Source: Delphinus delphis
Lineage: Eukaryota; Chordata; Mammalia; Artiodactyla; Delphinidae
Length of the DNA: 64,000 nucleotides
Direction of reading: 5' to 3'
NCBI RefSeq assembly: GCF_949987515.2
Contig: NC_082684.1
Span: 45,226,006 to 45,290,005, forward strand
Shown: in pieces, positions 38,639 to 49,740 of the stretch
How positions within the stretch are numbered: the stretch's first letter is position 1
Layout: each line of letters begins with the position of its first letter
The notes under the pieces: generated by a model
What the model saw: only the letters and a program-made list of their open reading frames with translations
Told to the model about the DNA's origin: nothing
Databases searched by the model: none
Made by a program: the position numbers and the translations under genes

Positions 38639-41017
38639 TTTTAAAATTGGGGCATAGTTGCTTTACAATGTTGTGTTAGTTTCTGCTGTACAATGAAGTG
38701 AATCAGCTATATGTATACATATATCCCCTCCCTCTTGGATCTCCCTCCCACCCCGCTCCCGCCCATTCCACACATGTAGGTCAACACAGAGCACCGAACT
38801 GAGCTTGTGCTATATAGCAGGTTCCCACTAGCTATCTGTTTTACACATGGTAGTGTATGTATGTCAATCCTGAGCTCCCAATTCATCCTACTCCTCTTTT
38901 CCCCCCACCCCGTGTCCATATGTTCATTCTCTATGTCTGAGTCTGTATCCCTGTCCTGCAGAAAAGTTCATCTATACCATTTTTCTAGATTCCACATACA
39001 TGCATTCATATACAATATTTGTTTTTCTCTTTCTGACTTACTTCACTCTGTATGACAGACTCTAGGTCCATCCATGTCTCTACAAATGACCCAATTTCGT
39101 TCCTTTTTATGGATGAGTAATATTCCATTGTATGCATGTACTTCTTCTTTATCCATTCTTCTGTAGATGGCTTCCATGTCCTGGCTATGGTAAATAGTGC
39201 TGCAATGAACATTGGGATGCATGTGTCTTTTTTTTTATGTATTTATTTTATTTTATTTTTGGCCACACTGGGTCTTAACTGCTACACAGGCATCCTCTAG
39301 TTGTGGCAAGCAGGGGCTACTCTTCCTTGCGGTGCACAGGCTTCTCATTGCAGTGGCTTCTCTTGTTGCGGAGCACAGGCTCTAGGTGCGCGGGCTTCAG
39401 TAGTTGTGGCTCGCAGGCTCTAGAGCGCAGGCTCAGTAGTTGTGGTGCACAGGGTTAGTTGCTCCGTGGCATGTGGGATCTTCCTGGACCAGGGCTTGAA
39501 CCTGTGTCCCCTGCACTGGCAGGTAGATTCTTAACCACTGCGCCACCAAGGAAGCCCGATGTGTCTTTTTGAATTATGGTTTTCTCTGAGTATATGCCCA
39601 GTAGTGGGGTTGCTGGGTCATATTGTAGTTCTATTTTTAGTTTTTTAAGGAACCTCCATACTGTTCTCCATAGTGGCTGTATCAATTTACATTCCCACCA
39701 ACAGCACAAGAGGGCTCCCTTTTCTCCACACCCTCTCCAGCATTTATTGTTTGTAGATTTTTTGATGATGGCCCTTCTGACCACTGTGAGGTGATAACTC
39801 ATTGTAGTTTTGATCTGTATTTCCCTAATAATTAGTGATGTTGAGTATCTTTTCATGTGCTTCTTGGCCATCTGTATGTCTTCTTTGGAGAAATGTCTAT
39901 TTAGGTCTTCTGCCCATTTTTGGATTGGATTGTTTGTCTTTTTGATATTGAGCTGTGTGAGCTGTTTGTATATTTTGGAGATTAATCCCATGTCAGTTTC
40001 TTCATTTGCAAATATTTTCTCCCATTCTGAGGGTTGTCTCTTCATCTAATTTATGGTTTTCTTTACTGTGAAAAAGATTTTAATTAGGTCCCATTTGTTT
40101 ATTTTTGTTTTTGTTACTCTAGCAGGTGGGTCAAAAAAGATCTTGCTGTGATTTATGTCATAGAATGTTCTGCCTATGTTTTCCTCTAAGGGTTTTATAG
40201 TGTCCAGTCTTACATTTAGGTCTTTAATCCATTTGAGTTTATTTTTGTGTATGGTGTTAGGGAGTGTTCTAATTTCATTCTTTTACATGTAGCTGTCCAA
40301 TTTTCCTAGCACCACTTATTGAAGAGGCTGTCTTTTCTCCATTGCATATTCTTGCCTCCTTTGTCATAAATTAGGTGACCATAGGTGTCTGGGTTTATAT
40401 GTGGGCTTTCTATCCTGTTCCATTGATCTATATTTCTGTTTTTGTGCCAGTACCATACTGTCTTGAGGACTGTAGCTTTGTAGTATAGTCTGAAGTCAGG
40501 GAGCCTGATTCCTCCAGCTCCATTTTTCTTTCTCAAGATTGCTTTGGCTATCAGGGTGTTTTGTGTCTCTACACAAATTTTAAGTGTTTTTATTCTAGTT
40601 TTGTGAAAAATACCATTGGTAATTTGATAGGGATTGCATTGAATCTGTAGGTTGCTTGGGGTAGTATAGTCATTTTCACAATGTTGATTCTTCCAATCTA
40701 AGAATGTGATATATCTCTCCATCTGTTTGTGTCACCTTTGATTTCTTTCATCAGTGTCTTATAGTTTTCGGAGTACAGGTCTTTTACCTCTTACCTTTTA
40801 CCTTTTACCAACCTTAGGTAGGTTTATTCCTAGGTATTTTATTCTTTTTGTTGCTATGGTAAATGGGATTGTTTCCTTAATTTCTCTTTCTGATCTTTTG
40901 TTATTAGTGTATAGCAATGAAAGAGATTTCTGTGCAATAATGTTATCCTGCAACTTTACCACATTCATTGATTAGCTGTAGTAGTTTTCTGGTGGCATCT
41001 TTAGCATTTTCTGTATA
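38639..41017 (-). mobile_element. 5'-truncated L1, reverse, carrying a SINE
   Basis: The 3' end is at the left (GCATAGTTGCTTTACAATGT) and ORF2 C-terminal to mid regions run rightward to about 41017, where L1 homology ends. A T-rich target duplication is plausible: TTTTTCTTTTTG near 38626 and CTTTTCTTTTTC near 41018. Its 3' UTR differs from the L1 at 32093, so it belongs to another subfamily. Minus-strand frames retain ORF2 motifs such as [19 protein letters not shown] and [20 protein letters not shown], split by the SINE and by frameshifts. Confidence 0.9.
39233..39558 (-). mobile_element. CHR-type SINE (long form), reverse, inside L1
   Basis: Tail complement TTTTTTATGTATTTATTTTA, body TTGGCCACACTGGGTCTTAA, repeated AGTAGTTGTGG, head complement CGCCACCAAGGAAGCCC. 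Perfect 12-bp target duplication ATGTGTCTTTTT at 39221-39232 and 39559-39570. Confidence 0.95.
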
Positions 41018-41029
41018 CTTTTCTTTTTC

Positions 41030-42010
41030 TGTTCTGTGTAACCAATTCATAGTGCCTGCAAATTATTCCATTGCTAAAGTAAATTTTGTATCATGACACG
41101 TTCATTTTGATGATAAGGCTCAGCACTTAGTATTTTCATGACAAAGTGAAAGGGCAGAGAGATTTGTCATTTGATTCATTCCACTTTAGTTCCAAATGCT
41201 TGAAAAACAGTTGGGTTTCCCTCAAGTTTGCTTGATCATGCAGCGCTTTCCAATGACTTTAGCCAACATGTTTGAAAACTGTGTTTTTCATGTCATAACT
41301 ATCTGGTCCTCTACAGTAAAATCTTTTCATTTTCAAATGTCAAGCTCCCTATGAAAGAGAAGAAATGCTTTTGAAAGCTAGACCCCGTTAATTGCTGTGA
41401 AATTGCCTTAGGTGTTCCTCACTACAAGTGTGTTCTTCATTTATTGGCTATATTAACACCCACCACTTGATTCCTTCCTAATTTTCGCTGTGTCCTAGAC
41501 TAAGTTCTCATCATCCTAAAGATAAGGCAGATACTTGTCAGAAATTTTTTGATTTAAAATGAGAGAAATTTCATTCGAGCTGGCTTAATGAAAGCATAAT
41601 TTATTTGTTCATACCACTGAATAGTCCATGGAACATAAGTCTTCTGGCTTCTGGCATGGCTGGGTCAATTGGTGTCATCAGGAATCTATTTCATTATATT
41701 CTAAGGCCTTGCTCTCCTCTGTGCAGGATGTCTCTGCATGGTGGACAAAATCATTCCCAGCAATTAAATGTTCCCATAGTCTTTTTTTCCCCCCATAATC
41801 TTTAATATTAGCATTACTACCCCAAAATGGGCTGCCTCTCATTTGTCTGGCTTAAGACATGTGCTCACCCTAGTCTAATCCCATAGCTGGGGGTGCAGTC
41901 TTCTGATTAGCAAGACCAGTCCACATGGACCCTTGTAGCCAGAGGTGCTGCATGAGCAGAGCATGAGAATAGAATGAAAAAAAAGAAGAGGAATTTTATC
42001 CACATAAAAG
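41030..42010. other. Unassigned, mostly unique non-coding sequence
   Basis: No gene or clear repeat recognised. Ordinary AT-rich composition. Confidence 0.5.
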
Positions 42011-42020
42011 AGCATAGTTA

Positions 42021-42234
42021 GGGGCTTCCCTGGTGGCGCAGTGGTTGAGAGTCCGCCTGCCGATGCAGGGGACACGGGTTCGTGCCCCAGTCCGGGAAGA
42101 TCCCATATGCCATGGAGCGGCTGGGCCCGTGAGCCACGGCCGCTGGGCCTGTGCGTCCGGAGCCTGTGCTCCGCAACAGGAGAGGATACAACAGTGAGAG
42201 GCCCGCGTACCATAAACAAACAAACAAACAAACA
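42021..42234 (+). mobile_element. CHR-type SINE (short form), forward
   Basis: Head GGGCTTCCCTGGTGGCGCAG, B box GGTTCGTGCCC and tail (CAAA)n. Target duplication AGCATAGTTA (42011-42020) and AGCATAGATA (42241-42250), extended by an upstream AAAAG, has one mismatch. Confidence 0.95.
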
Positions 42235-42251
42235 AAAAGGAGCATAGATAG

Positions 42252-45196
42252 CAAGAAAAGACTGCAGATGTGCACCACAGGGCAATTCAATAACTTTAAA
42301 AATAAGGATAAATCATGTGTTACTTTCAACATCTTTAAATGCTCTCTAGGTCTCATCCTTTTCATCTTACTATATTTTACATCTCATTATATTTTACCGC
42401 TAACTCACTTGTAGTTCAGCTAATACTTACTGTTCGTACAGGTTTCTCACTCCTCTATCTTCCCTTCTAAACTTCTGGGATTTCAACCTAGAGGTACATG
42501 ATTAAGAAGAACAAGGCTGTGTAGAAATGGGGACTTAAAATTCTTTTCCTTAAACAGATGGAATGGTTGGGTTTAAGCATTTGGAGGGATAGTCAGTTAG
42601 AGGGTGAAAGAACCCTCATTTTGGAAGCTCTTTGAAAGATCATGATACTGGGTGCTAACTACATGGGAAAGGAATAGTACTGACAACTGGCATAAACAGG
42701 ATGGTGGAGTTTGTCTATCACAGGTTTTTATTTCTCGGGGATTTCAGCTCCAATTCATGTAGGGACCTCAGTGTAAGCCAGGGAGAGTGAGAAGGCCAGG
42801 ACATAATAGAACCAAGGGTGGATCAAGAAGGATTGTTGGCCAGTCGTCCAAATGCAAATGGTGTCCTTGGCTTTGACCAAATGGCATCGAGAGCCACGTG
42901 ATCCTCAGGTGGTAAGTGGCATAAGGCAGCAGACAATATGCAAGTCAAGGGGTGAACATGTCAAGTCCTGAGGGCTGAGTGGAGCCCTGAGTACAGGGCT
43001 CCACTCAGCAATGCTGGTTACTGAGAGATCTGTATTCCTCCCTCAAGAATACATACTGGCAAAAGCTAGCCAAAACTTCACATCCCGCAGGGAACCTCAG
43101 GTATCAATCAAGAAACAAAGGTAATCAGAGCACACTCATGAGGACCGGGGTGCTGGCTTTGATCTGGGGCTCACCATTGCCAGACAAATCCCAGATTACA
43201 ACCTCTGGAGGGTCTGTAGCTGCTAATAGCTTGCTGACTTGAATCACAATGGCTGAGAACTCGAGGCTGAGTTTTCCAGTTAAAGTTATCAGCTGAGAGC
43301 CTTCCGATGAAGAGGAAAAAGATAAATTTGAGGAAATTCTCAACTAGTTCATAACTTACACTTATTTTTATATCTTGAAGCTTCTACTAAAATGCTGGGC
43401 ATTGTACTCAATACAGACTTACTGAATTAAAGGAGGAATGACATAAACACACACTCATCATCCCAATGTGACCATACATAAAACTAGGGGTGACAAGTAT
43501 AGCCACAGATGGGAAGACTGCTGGCTGGGCCGTCTGGCTATATGAACTTAGTCTGCTTATTGCAGTGTTCTAACCACACAAGCCAAACAGCTTCGAGCCC
43601 ACACCTCCAGAGTCCACCAAAACTCTTGTTAATATCAACCTGCCCTTTTAGTTCCCAGAAGTAGATGTGAGTTCCTAGGTCTACACTTCATTGAACCTTG
43701 AAGTTTTGGGAGAGAGTAGTGCAAGCCATTGGAAGTAGAAACATGGGAGTTGTCACTCCCAGAATAATGACATCTCCAGGCCCAGTACTATCTAAGAAGG
43801 GAATTCTGTCCTTCTTAAACTTTTATACTGGGGTGATTTGAGGGCATTCTCACCCATTGTATCTTTCTGGCTCCACTATAAGAAAAACCCTTCTTGCCTC
43901 TCTGTGCTTATTTCCCTCTCAAACAACATGTAAAGTTTACAGAGGCAATCCTTCATGGCTTCTATGGCCCCTAGTTATATGAGACTGCTAAACAGTTTTT
44001 GGAATGTCTTAGGAATCAGAAAAAGGAGGTGTTGCCAGATTATCTTGGCCATCATTGGGCTGACAGATGTCTCATCCAGGTTGTCCTCATGCCCAAGTGA
44101 TTATTGGGAGCCAGGCCAGAGCTCCAAGCTGGTGGTCCAAGGGCACATGCAGCCAAAGTGGGCAGCGGGTAAGAGGCATAGTTGAATCTGAGCTATACTT
44201 GGGTCAAGGCAGGCAGCTAGCCTGAGAGGTAATCAAAGTTACACAAGGCAAGGTTCCCTGTGGGGGTAGAAACAGTTTGTATCTTTTATAGCAGAGAACA
44301 TTCAGGTGGGGGGAAAAAGGAAAAAAATACATTGAATAGCTCTGTGTGCCCATGAGTGCCCTTGACCTTAGGGAGAGCTTGGTTAGAGGACATCATGAAG
44401 TTCTACTGTCACAGTCGGAGGCGCTCTTGGTTGGTGACTACCTCCTACATTCTTGGAGCTCTGTTTGTGAAAGGGACTCTGTTCCTGTTATATGGAGCTT
44501 AGTTTCTAAGGAATCATCTTCAAAGTGTCCCTCTTATACCCCTAGGAGCTCTAAGCCTTAGTCTTATGGGAGGCTTGGGTCTTATTTGAATTAGGGCTGT
44601 GGGTGGGGTCAGGGACCACATCTTTAGGAAGGTGATGGTGCTGGGGAGGAGGCCTGCCTTGTCCACCAGACCATTCTTCCCCCAGCGGCCTCTGTTTCCT
44701 GGGGCCGGGCAGCGCAGCACTCTGCTGTGTTCTGGTGAGACCTACAGCTGTGTGCTGGGCAAATGTTCAGGGTGAGCACCACTGATTACACCCTTGACGG
44801 TGGTCCAGTTGGCCTTGACATTTGTAGACAAGGTCCCTGGGCCTCTGCATCATGCAGAAGCACTTGGGAGAAGGTGGCAGTCCTGGACAGACATTCTCTG
44901 CTCACCCACAAATCCTCAGAGGGTTTCCCTCTGTGGGTTTATAAAAGCCCATTATCTAATTCATGACTCAGAGAATTGAGCTTGCTGGCAAGAGGCTTTT
45001 TAAGCCACATTTTGAATAATTTCTCAGCAATTCATTACATGGGAAAACAGGTCCTTTTTGTTCTAATACTTAGCCTACGAATGCAACTCCCTTCTGCCAA
45101 AATTCATTAACAAAACCTGTGTATAGGGGCCCAGCAACTCTGGCCAGTTTCTTAAATGCACTCAAACTTGCTGATCATTGAAATGTAAATTTTTAC
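42252..45196. other. Unassigned non-coding sequence with a hairpin
   Basis: No gene supported and no repeat that I can name. The composition of 42700-44950 (GC-richer, continuous complexity) suggests either unique DNA or an old retroviral interior that I cannot identify. It contains the perfect palindrome at 42974-43009. A 72-codon minus-strand frame at 43125-43343 is protein-like in composition but unsupported. Confidence 0.4.
42974..43009. repeat. Perfect inverted repeat: 16-bp stem, 4-nt loop
   Basis: GCTGAGTGGAGCCCTG (42974-42989) is followed by AGTA and then its exact reverse complement CAGGGCTCCACTCAGC (42994-43009). The stem is GC-rich. Pairing ends sharply on the outside. It has no T tract after it and is not a terminator in this context. 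Confidence 0.97.
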
Positions 45197-45362
45197 CTTT
45201 GGCTGGAAATGACTCATGGGTCTCAGCTTGTAGGAAACAGCAATGTCGCTTTCAAACACCCGGGATAGCTCCAGACCAAGTGCCCATTGTGAGATGAGGC
45301 TTAACGTGTGGCAACCAAGAGACGGCCGCGTGTCATCTTTCCGATTGGCAGCAGAGGGAGGG
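45197..45362 (-). CDS. Candidate internal exon (minus strand) or enhancer
   Basis: On the minus strand a frame of 55 codons plus one leading base runs from a possible acceptor (TTCATTACCAG, weak pyrimidine tract) to a donor AAAG/GTAAAA. The peptide includes SLISQWALGLELSRVFESDI and ends near RPMSHFQPK. It has several surviving CpGs (ACACGCGGCCG). I do not recognise the protein. Against an exon: the acceptor is weak. As an alternative, the plus strand has a TGACTCA AP-1 site at about 45210 and an ATTGGCA motif at about 45344, so a conserved enhancer is equally possible. Confidence 0.28.
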
Positions 45363-45782
45363 CTGGTAATGAACATGCTAACAGCTTGAGGGGGACAAAG
45401 CTCCCCTTGTTGGCAATATGGTGACCCAGAGCTCAGCAGAGCCCCACGACAGGACCAGGCTGTTCAGGCTCTGCTCACACCAACCATCATCCCTGTGAGA
45501 ACAGTTTGGGCTTGCCACCCCAGGCTGGCCTGTGCAGAGTGGTGGGCTGGGTTCTCTACAGAAAGGAAGAGAGAGGGGTGGCCAACGGAGCTCAGACCAA
45601 TGAAGCTGGTGCAATGGGTGAGGCATAAATAGCCATCTCAAACTTTGCTTGATACAAAGCTGGATATGCTTATTTCTAAATATATATTTTTAATTTATAT
45701 TATATGTAACATAAGGTATATTTAAACTATATTACCTTATATATTTAAATTAATATGTTTAAAATAAAATATTAAATATATT
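45363..45782. other. Unassigned; AT-rich end
   Basis: 45676-45790 is a low-complexity A/T stretch (ATATATTTTTAATTTATATT and similar). Otherwise nothing recognised. Confidence 0.55.
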
Positions 45783-46065
45783 AAAACATATATCTTTTTA
45801 GTTTTTTTATTGTGTTAAAATACACATGACATAAAATTTATCATCTTAACCATTTTTAAGTGTGCAGTTCAGTGGTATGAAGTACATCTATATTGTTGTG
45901 TAACCATCACCACCACCCATTTCCAGAAGTCTTTTCATCTTGCAAACAAAAACTCTGTACCAATTAAACAATAACTCCCTATTCCCCTTTCTCCCCAGCC
46001 CAGGGAAACTACCATTTTACTTTCTGTCTTAATGATTTTGACTACTCTAGGTATCTCATAAGTGG

Positions 46066-46673
46066 TATCTTCTTATAATGATGTCTCTTCTTATAAGGGC
46101 ACTAATCCTATCATGAGGGCCCCACTCTCATGATCTAATCTAACCATAATTATTTTCCTTGAGATCATCATACTAAGTGACGTCAGTCAGACAGAGAAAG
46201 ACAAATATCATATGATATCACTTATATGCAGAATCTAAAAAAGATGATACAAATGGACTTATTTACAAAACAGAAATAGACTTAGAGAATGAACTAATGG
46301 TTACCGGGGGGAAGGGTCGGGGGGGAGGAATAAGTTGGGAGTTTGGGATTGACATGTACACACTGCTATATTTAAAATAGATAACCAACAAGGACCTACT
46401 GTATAGCACAGGGAACTCTGTTCAGTATTCTATAATAACCTAAATGGGAAAAGAATTTGAAAAAGAATAGATACATGTATATGTATAACTGAATCACTTT
46501 GCTGTACACTTGAAATTAACACAACATTGTTAATCAACTATACTCCAATATAAAATAAAAATTTTTTAAAAACTTAATTATTTCCCAAAGGCCTCATCTC
46601 TAAACGCCATTTTATTGGGGGTTAGGGCTTCACTATATAAATTTTGAGGGGACATAATTCAGTACATAGCACT
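46066..46673 (+). mobile_element. Ancient repeat fragment, split by an L1
   Basis: 46066-46158 (CTTATAAGGGCACTAATCCT, ATGAGGGCCCCACTCTCATG) and 46586-46673 (CAAAGGCCTCATCTCTAAAC, TTGGGGGTTAGGGCTTCACT) join into the familiar 3' order of an old dispersed repeat related to the one at 22375. The L1 at 46159-46575 sits between. Confidence 0.7.
46159..46575 (+). mobile_element. 5'-truncated L1 3' end, nested
   Basis: GAGATCATCATACTAAGTGA to CTCCAATATAAAATAAAA, with TACTGTATAGCACAGGGAAC inside, is an L1 3' UTR of the older cetartiodactyl type (as at 19300-19668). Target duplication AATTATTTTCC (46148-46158) and AATTATTTCC (46576-46585), one base shorter on the right. Confidence 0.87.
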
Positions 46674-47008
46674 ATACAAATACCTCTTCAAGACCCTGCT
46701 TTCAATTATTCCGGGTATATACCCAGAAGTGGAATTTCTGGTCATATGGTAATTCTATTTTTAATTTTTTGAGGAACTGCCATTCTGTTTTTCACAGTGG
46801 CCGTCCCATTTTACATCCCTACCAACAATGCACAAATTTTCCAATTTCCCCATATCCTCGTCAACACTTGTGATTTTCTGTTTTTTTGATAGTAGTCATA
46901 CTAATGTGTGTGAGGTGGTATCTCATTGTGATTTTGATTTGCATTTCCCTAATGATTAGTGATGCTGAGCATCTTTTCATGTGCTTACTGGCCATTCAAA
47001 AACATATA

Positions 47009-47754
47009 ATATACACTTTTAATATATACTTTATATATTTTAAAAGTACATGCTAATATAGATGCTTGGGGAAAAAACTGAAAAAATCATAAATTCAAGG
47101 TTACTGATTCTGCTGGCAAGATTAAGGGTAAATTTTTGGTTTCTTTCTTATATTTTTCTATACATTCTAAGTTTTTTAATAAGAAGGCTTTTCTCTTATA
47201 ATTGTTATTGTCATTATCATCATCTAACATTTATCATTTATCCTGGCACTGCACTAAGCACTTTACATGAATTCTTTCAAATAAGTCTTATAATCACCAT
47301 AGGTAACTGGCACCACAATTATTTGTAAATATGCTATTTTGTTTTTTAAAAAGAGTTCAAGAATCTCAGGGCTGTCAAGGTGACTTACCACCAAGTTCAT
47401 TAGAAATCCCTTTGTGGTCACTTCCATAGCTCATTCTGCCCCTGAGCACTAAGTTAAGCAGGTTGCTCAGTAATAAGACAAGCTTCTTTGTGCTAGTGTT
47501 CTCAGAAGCACTCTGTGGAGGTGAATAATTATACCTTCCATTTGTTTAAACAATGTAACAGATAATTATGGAGCACCTACTATGCACTAGACACTCAGAC
47601 ACTGGGCTCAGAAGGGATGCTACGAGAAAAGACAGTCTCCACCTTAAGAGTTTGACAAGCTTCTGTAGCATCCTATAAATGCTCTCCAGGGGAGCCATGA
47701 CAGTGGTACAAAGAAGGACGGGCTCTGCCCCAAGGATTTCTATATCTGGTGGCA
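47009..47754. other. Mostly unassigned
   Basis: 47225-47330 resembles a MIR-like piece (GCACTGCACTAAGCACTTTA). 47555-47660 (AGCACCTACTATGCACTAGA) resembles the start of the old repeat at 13870. The rest is unrecognised. Confidence 0.45.
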
Positions 47755-47925
47755 CATCAGAATTATCTGGAGTGCTCCGTAAAGTTACAGACTCTGGAAC
47801 ACCACCCCAGACTTTGTGAATCAGAATCTCTGAATGAATCCCTGGGAATCTGTATTTTAAAACAGTTGCCCAGGTGATTCTGATTTGCAGCCAGGATGAG
47901 GAATCACTGGTAGATCCAGCTTCTT
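47755..47925 (+). mobile_element. MER5A-type hAT DNA transposon
   Basis: CATCAGAATTATCTGGAGTG, CACCCCAGACTTTGTGAATC, AGAATCTCTGAATGAATCCC and CCAGGTGATTCTGATTTGCA follow the MER5 order. Confidence 0.82.
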
Positions 47926-48143
47926 GACTTGCATGGTATGTTGTAGATGCTATTGTTGACTGATCGAGTAATCTCTTTTCAGATAAAAGAGGGAGGGAAG
48001 AGTTCTATAGAATAATAATATAGAAATAAGATGGGTGGGGAAGAATGCTTATGAAGCCTGTGTTTTATTCCCTCATTCAAGCTCAGTCCTATGGGTAATA
48101 TATCTTGCAGAAGTGTTAAAGAAGACATTTCTCCTTGGTATAA

Positions 48144-48862
48144 TCATTTCGGAAAACAGTGTGGTGGTTCCTCAAAAAATTAAAAGTAGAACTACCATGT
48201 GATCCAGCAATTCCACACCTGGGTAAATATCTGAAGGAAACAAAATCAGTATCTCAAAGGAATATCTACACTCCCATGTTCATTGTAGCATTATTCACAA
48301 TAGCCAAGATATGGAAACAATCTAAATGTCTTTCAATGGATGAATGGATAAAGAAAATTTATATGTTAGAATATCATTCAGACTTAAAAAAGAAAATCCT
48401 GCCAATTGCAACAACACGGATGGATCTTGAGGGCACTGTACTATATGAAATAAGTCAGAGAAAGAAAAATACTGTGTGGTAGCATTTACATATAGTATTT
48501 TTTTTAAGCCAATTTCATAGAAACAGAGAATAGAATGGTGTTTGCTAGAAGCTGGTGGGGCGAGGGAAATGGGAGATGTAGGTACATTATATTTTCATTA
48601 TATGAAGAATAAGCTCTGAGGATTTAATGCACAACATGGTGACTATAGCTAATAATATGGTATTATATACTTAAAAGTTGCTGAGAGTAGCTCTTAAACA
48701 TTCTCACCACACACCAAAAAGAGTTAACTATGTGAAATGCTGCATATGTTAATAATCTCGATCGTAGTAATTACTCTACAATGTAGATGTATATCAGATC
48801 ATCACATTGTACACTTTAAATATATACAATTATATTTGTAAATTATTTCTAAATAAGTTTGG
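48144..48862 (+). mobile_element. Old L1 3' end, forward
   Basis: Starts in ORF2 (GGAAAACAGTGTGGTGGTTC; translated pieces ELPCDPAIPHLGKYLKETKS at 48195) and continues into an old 3' UTR (GGTGACTATAGCTAATAATA, CATTGTACACTTTAAATATA). An L1M-type copy with stops. Confidence 0.85.
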
Positions 48863-49439
48863 GAAACAAAAACAAAATTCTTCAAATGTTTCTTGTCACT
48901 CTTAAAATCTAAACTCCTTGAACAAAAACAGAAGACATATTTCCCTAGTAATTTTTTTCTCAACCTAAAACTATTGAATACATCAAAGATTGTTTTATAC
49001 AGTATTTGTGTAAATATTTCTACCACCCAGCATCCAATTCAATCCCTATTCATCAAACAATTCAACTCGATAAATATCTCTTCTTGGACCAAATATCACT
49101 CTTAGACCAAATAAGAAAGCAAATAAGAAATGACCCCTGATCTTAAGGAGAGCAAAGGGCTTTGTAGATAGATAATATAAGGAGAAAGAGAGAAGAGTAG
49201 TAGGTAATAAATGCATATACACTGAGAAGAGTTTGATCAGCCCGCAAACAACTTCAGTTCACGTGAACCTTGAGGCTGGATTCATATCTTCCCACACTAC
49301 TGAATTGCTGGCTGTACATTTAGAAAGTAACTTCTAGTTTCCTATCCCAAATCCACCCTCACCCTCTTTTCCCAGTTACTGGAGACAAAAAAGTGCCCAG
49401 TGGGGGAAAAAACTTATAATTTCCAGCCTCCTTTATATT
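48863..49439. other. Unassigned non-coding sequence
   Basis: AT-rich, nothing recognised. Confidence 0.5.
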
Positions 49440-49740
49440 TAAGTGTGGCTGCTGTGATGTTAGCAGAAGTCATTGGCTGAGGCTTTCAATAAAACCCTTG
49501 TTTCCCCTTCTGCCCTTTCTACTGCCTGAGGTTCAGAAGTGATGACTGGAGCTCCAGCAGCCAAGCAAATCACAGAGACCTTAGCTCTGACATCTCTGTG
49601 CCACTGAACTAAGGACGGTCTCTACTTACCTCCAGACTTTTTAATACATGGGAGAAATAACTTTCTGCATGGCAACTGTGTGTTTAAGCCTCTTTAGCCA
49701 GTTTTCTGTTCCTACTAACTACCACCTAATAGAAAATGTG
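49440..49740 (+). mobile_element. Old LTR-like repeat, family not named
   Basis: GAAGTGATGACTGGAGCTCC, CACTGAACTAAGGAC, ACCTCCAGACTTTTTAATAC and TTAAGCCTCTTTAGCCAGTTTTC-type motifs match a common old mammalian repeat 3' end. Degenerate. Confidence 0.5.

Larger units (their letters stand above)
45793..46998 (-). mobile_element. Old L1 3' portion, reverse, with nested inserts
   Basis: Left part 45793-46065 is reverse L1M-type 3' UTR (TTAACCATTTTTAAGTGTGC, TGTAACCATCACCACCACCC, AGGTATCTCATAAGTGG). Right part 46674-46998 is the ORF2 C-terminal region (TATACCCAGAAGTGGAATTT, CTCATTGTGATTTTGATTTG). Candidate target duplication AAAACATATA at 45783-45792 and 46999-47008. About 200 bp expected between the two parts is missing and replaced by the inserts. 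Confidence 0.8.

Noticed and set aside
42974..43009. Hairpin as a transcription terminator or microRNA
   Set aside because: Rho-independent terminators do not apply in a mammalian nucleus, and the stem is too short for a typical microRNA precursor. Kept only as an unexplained palindrome.
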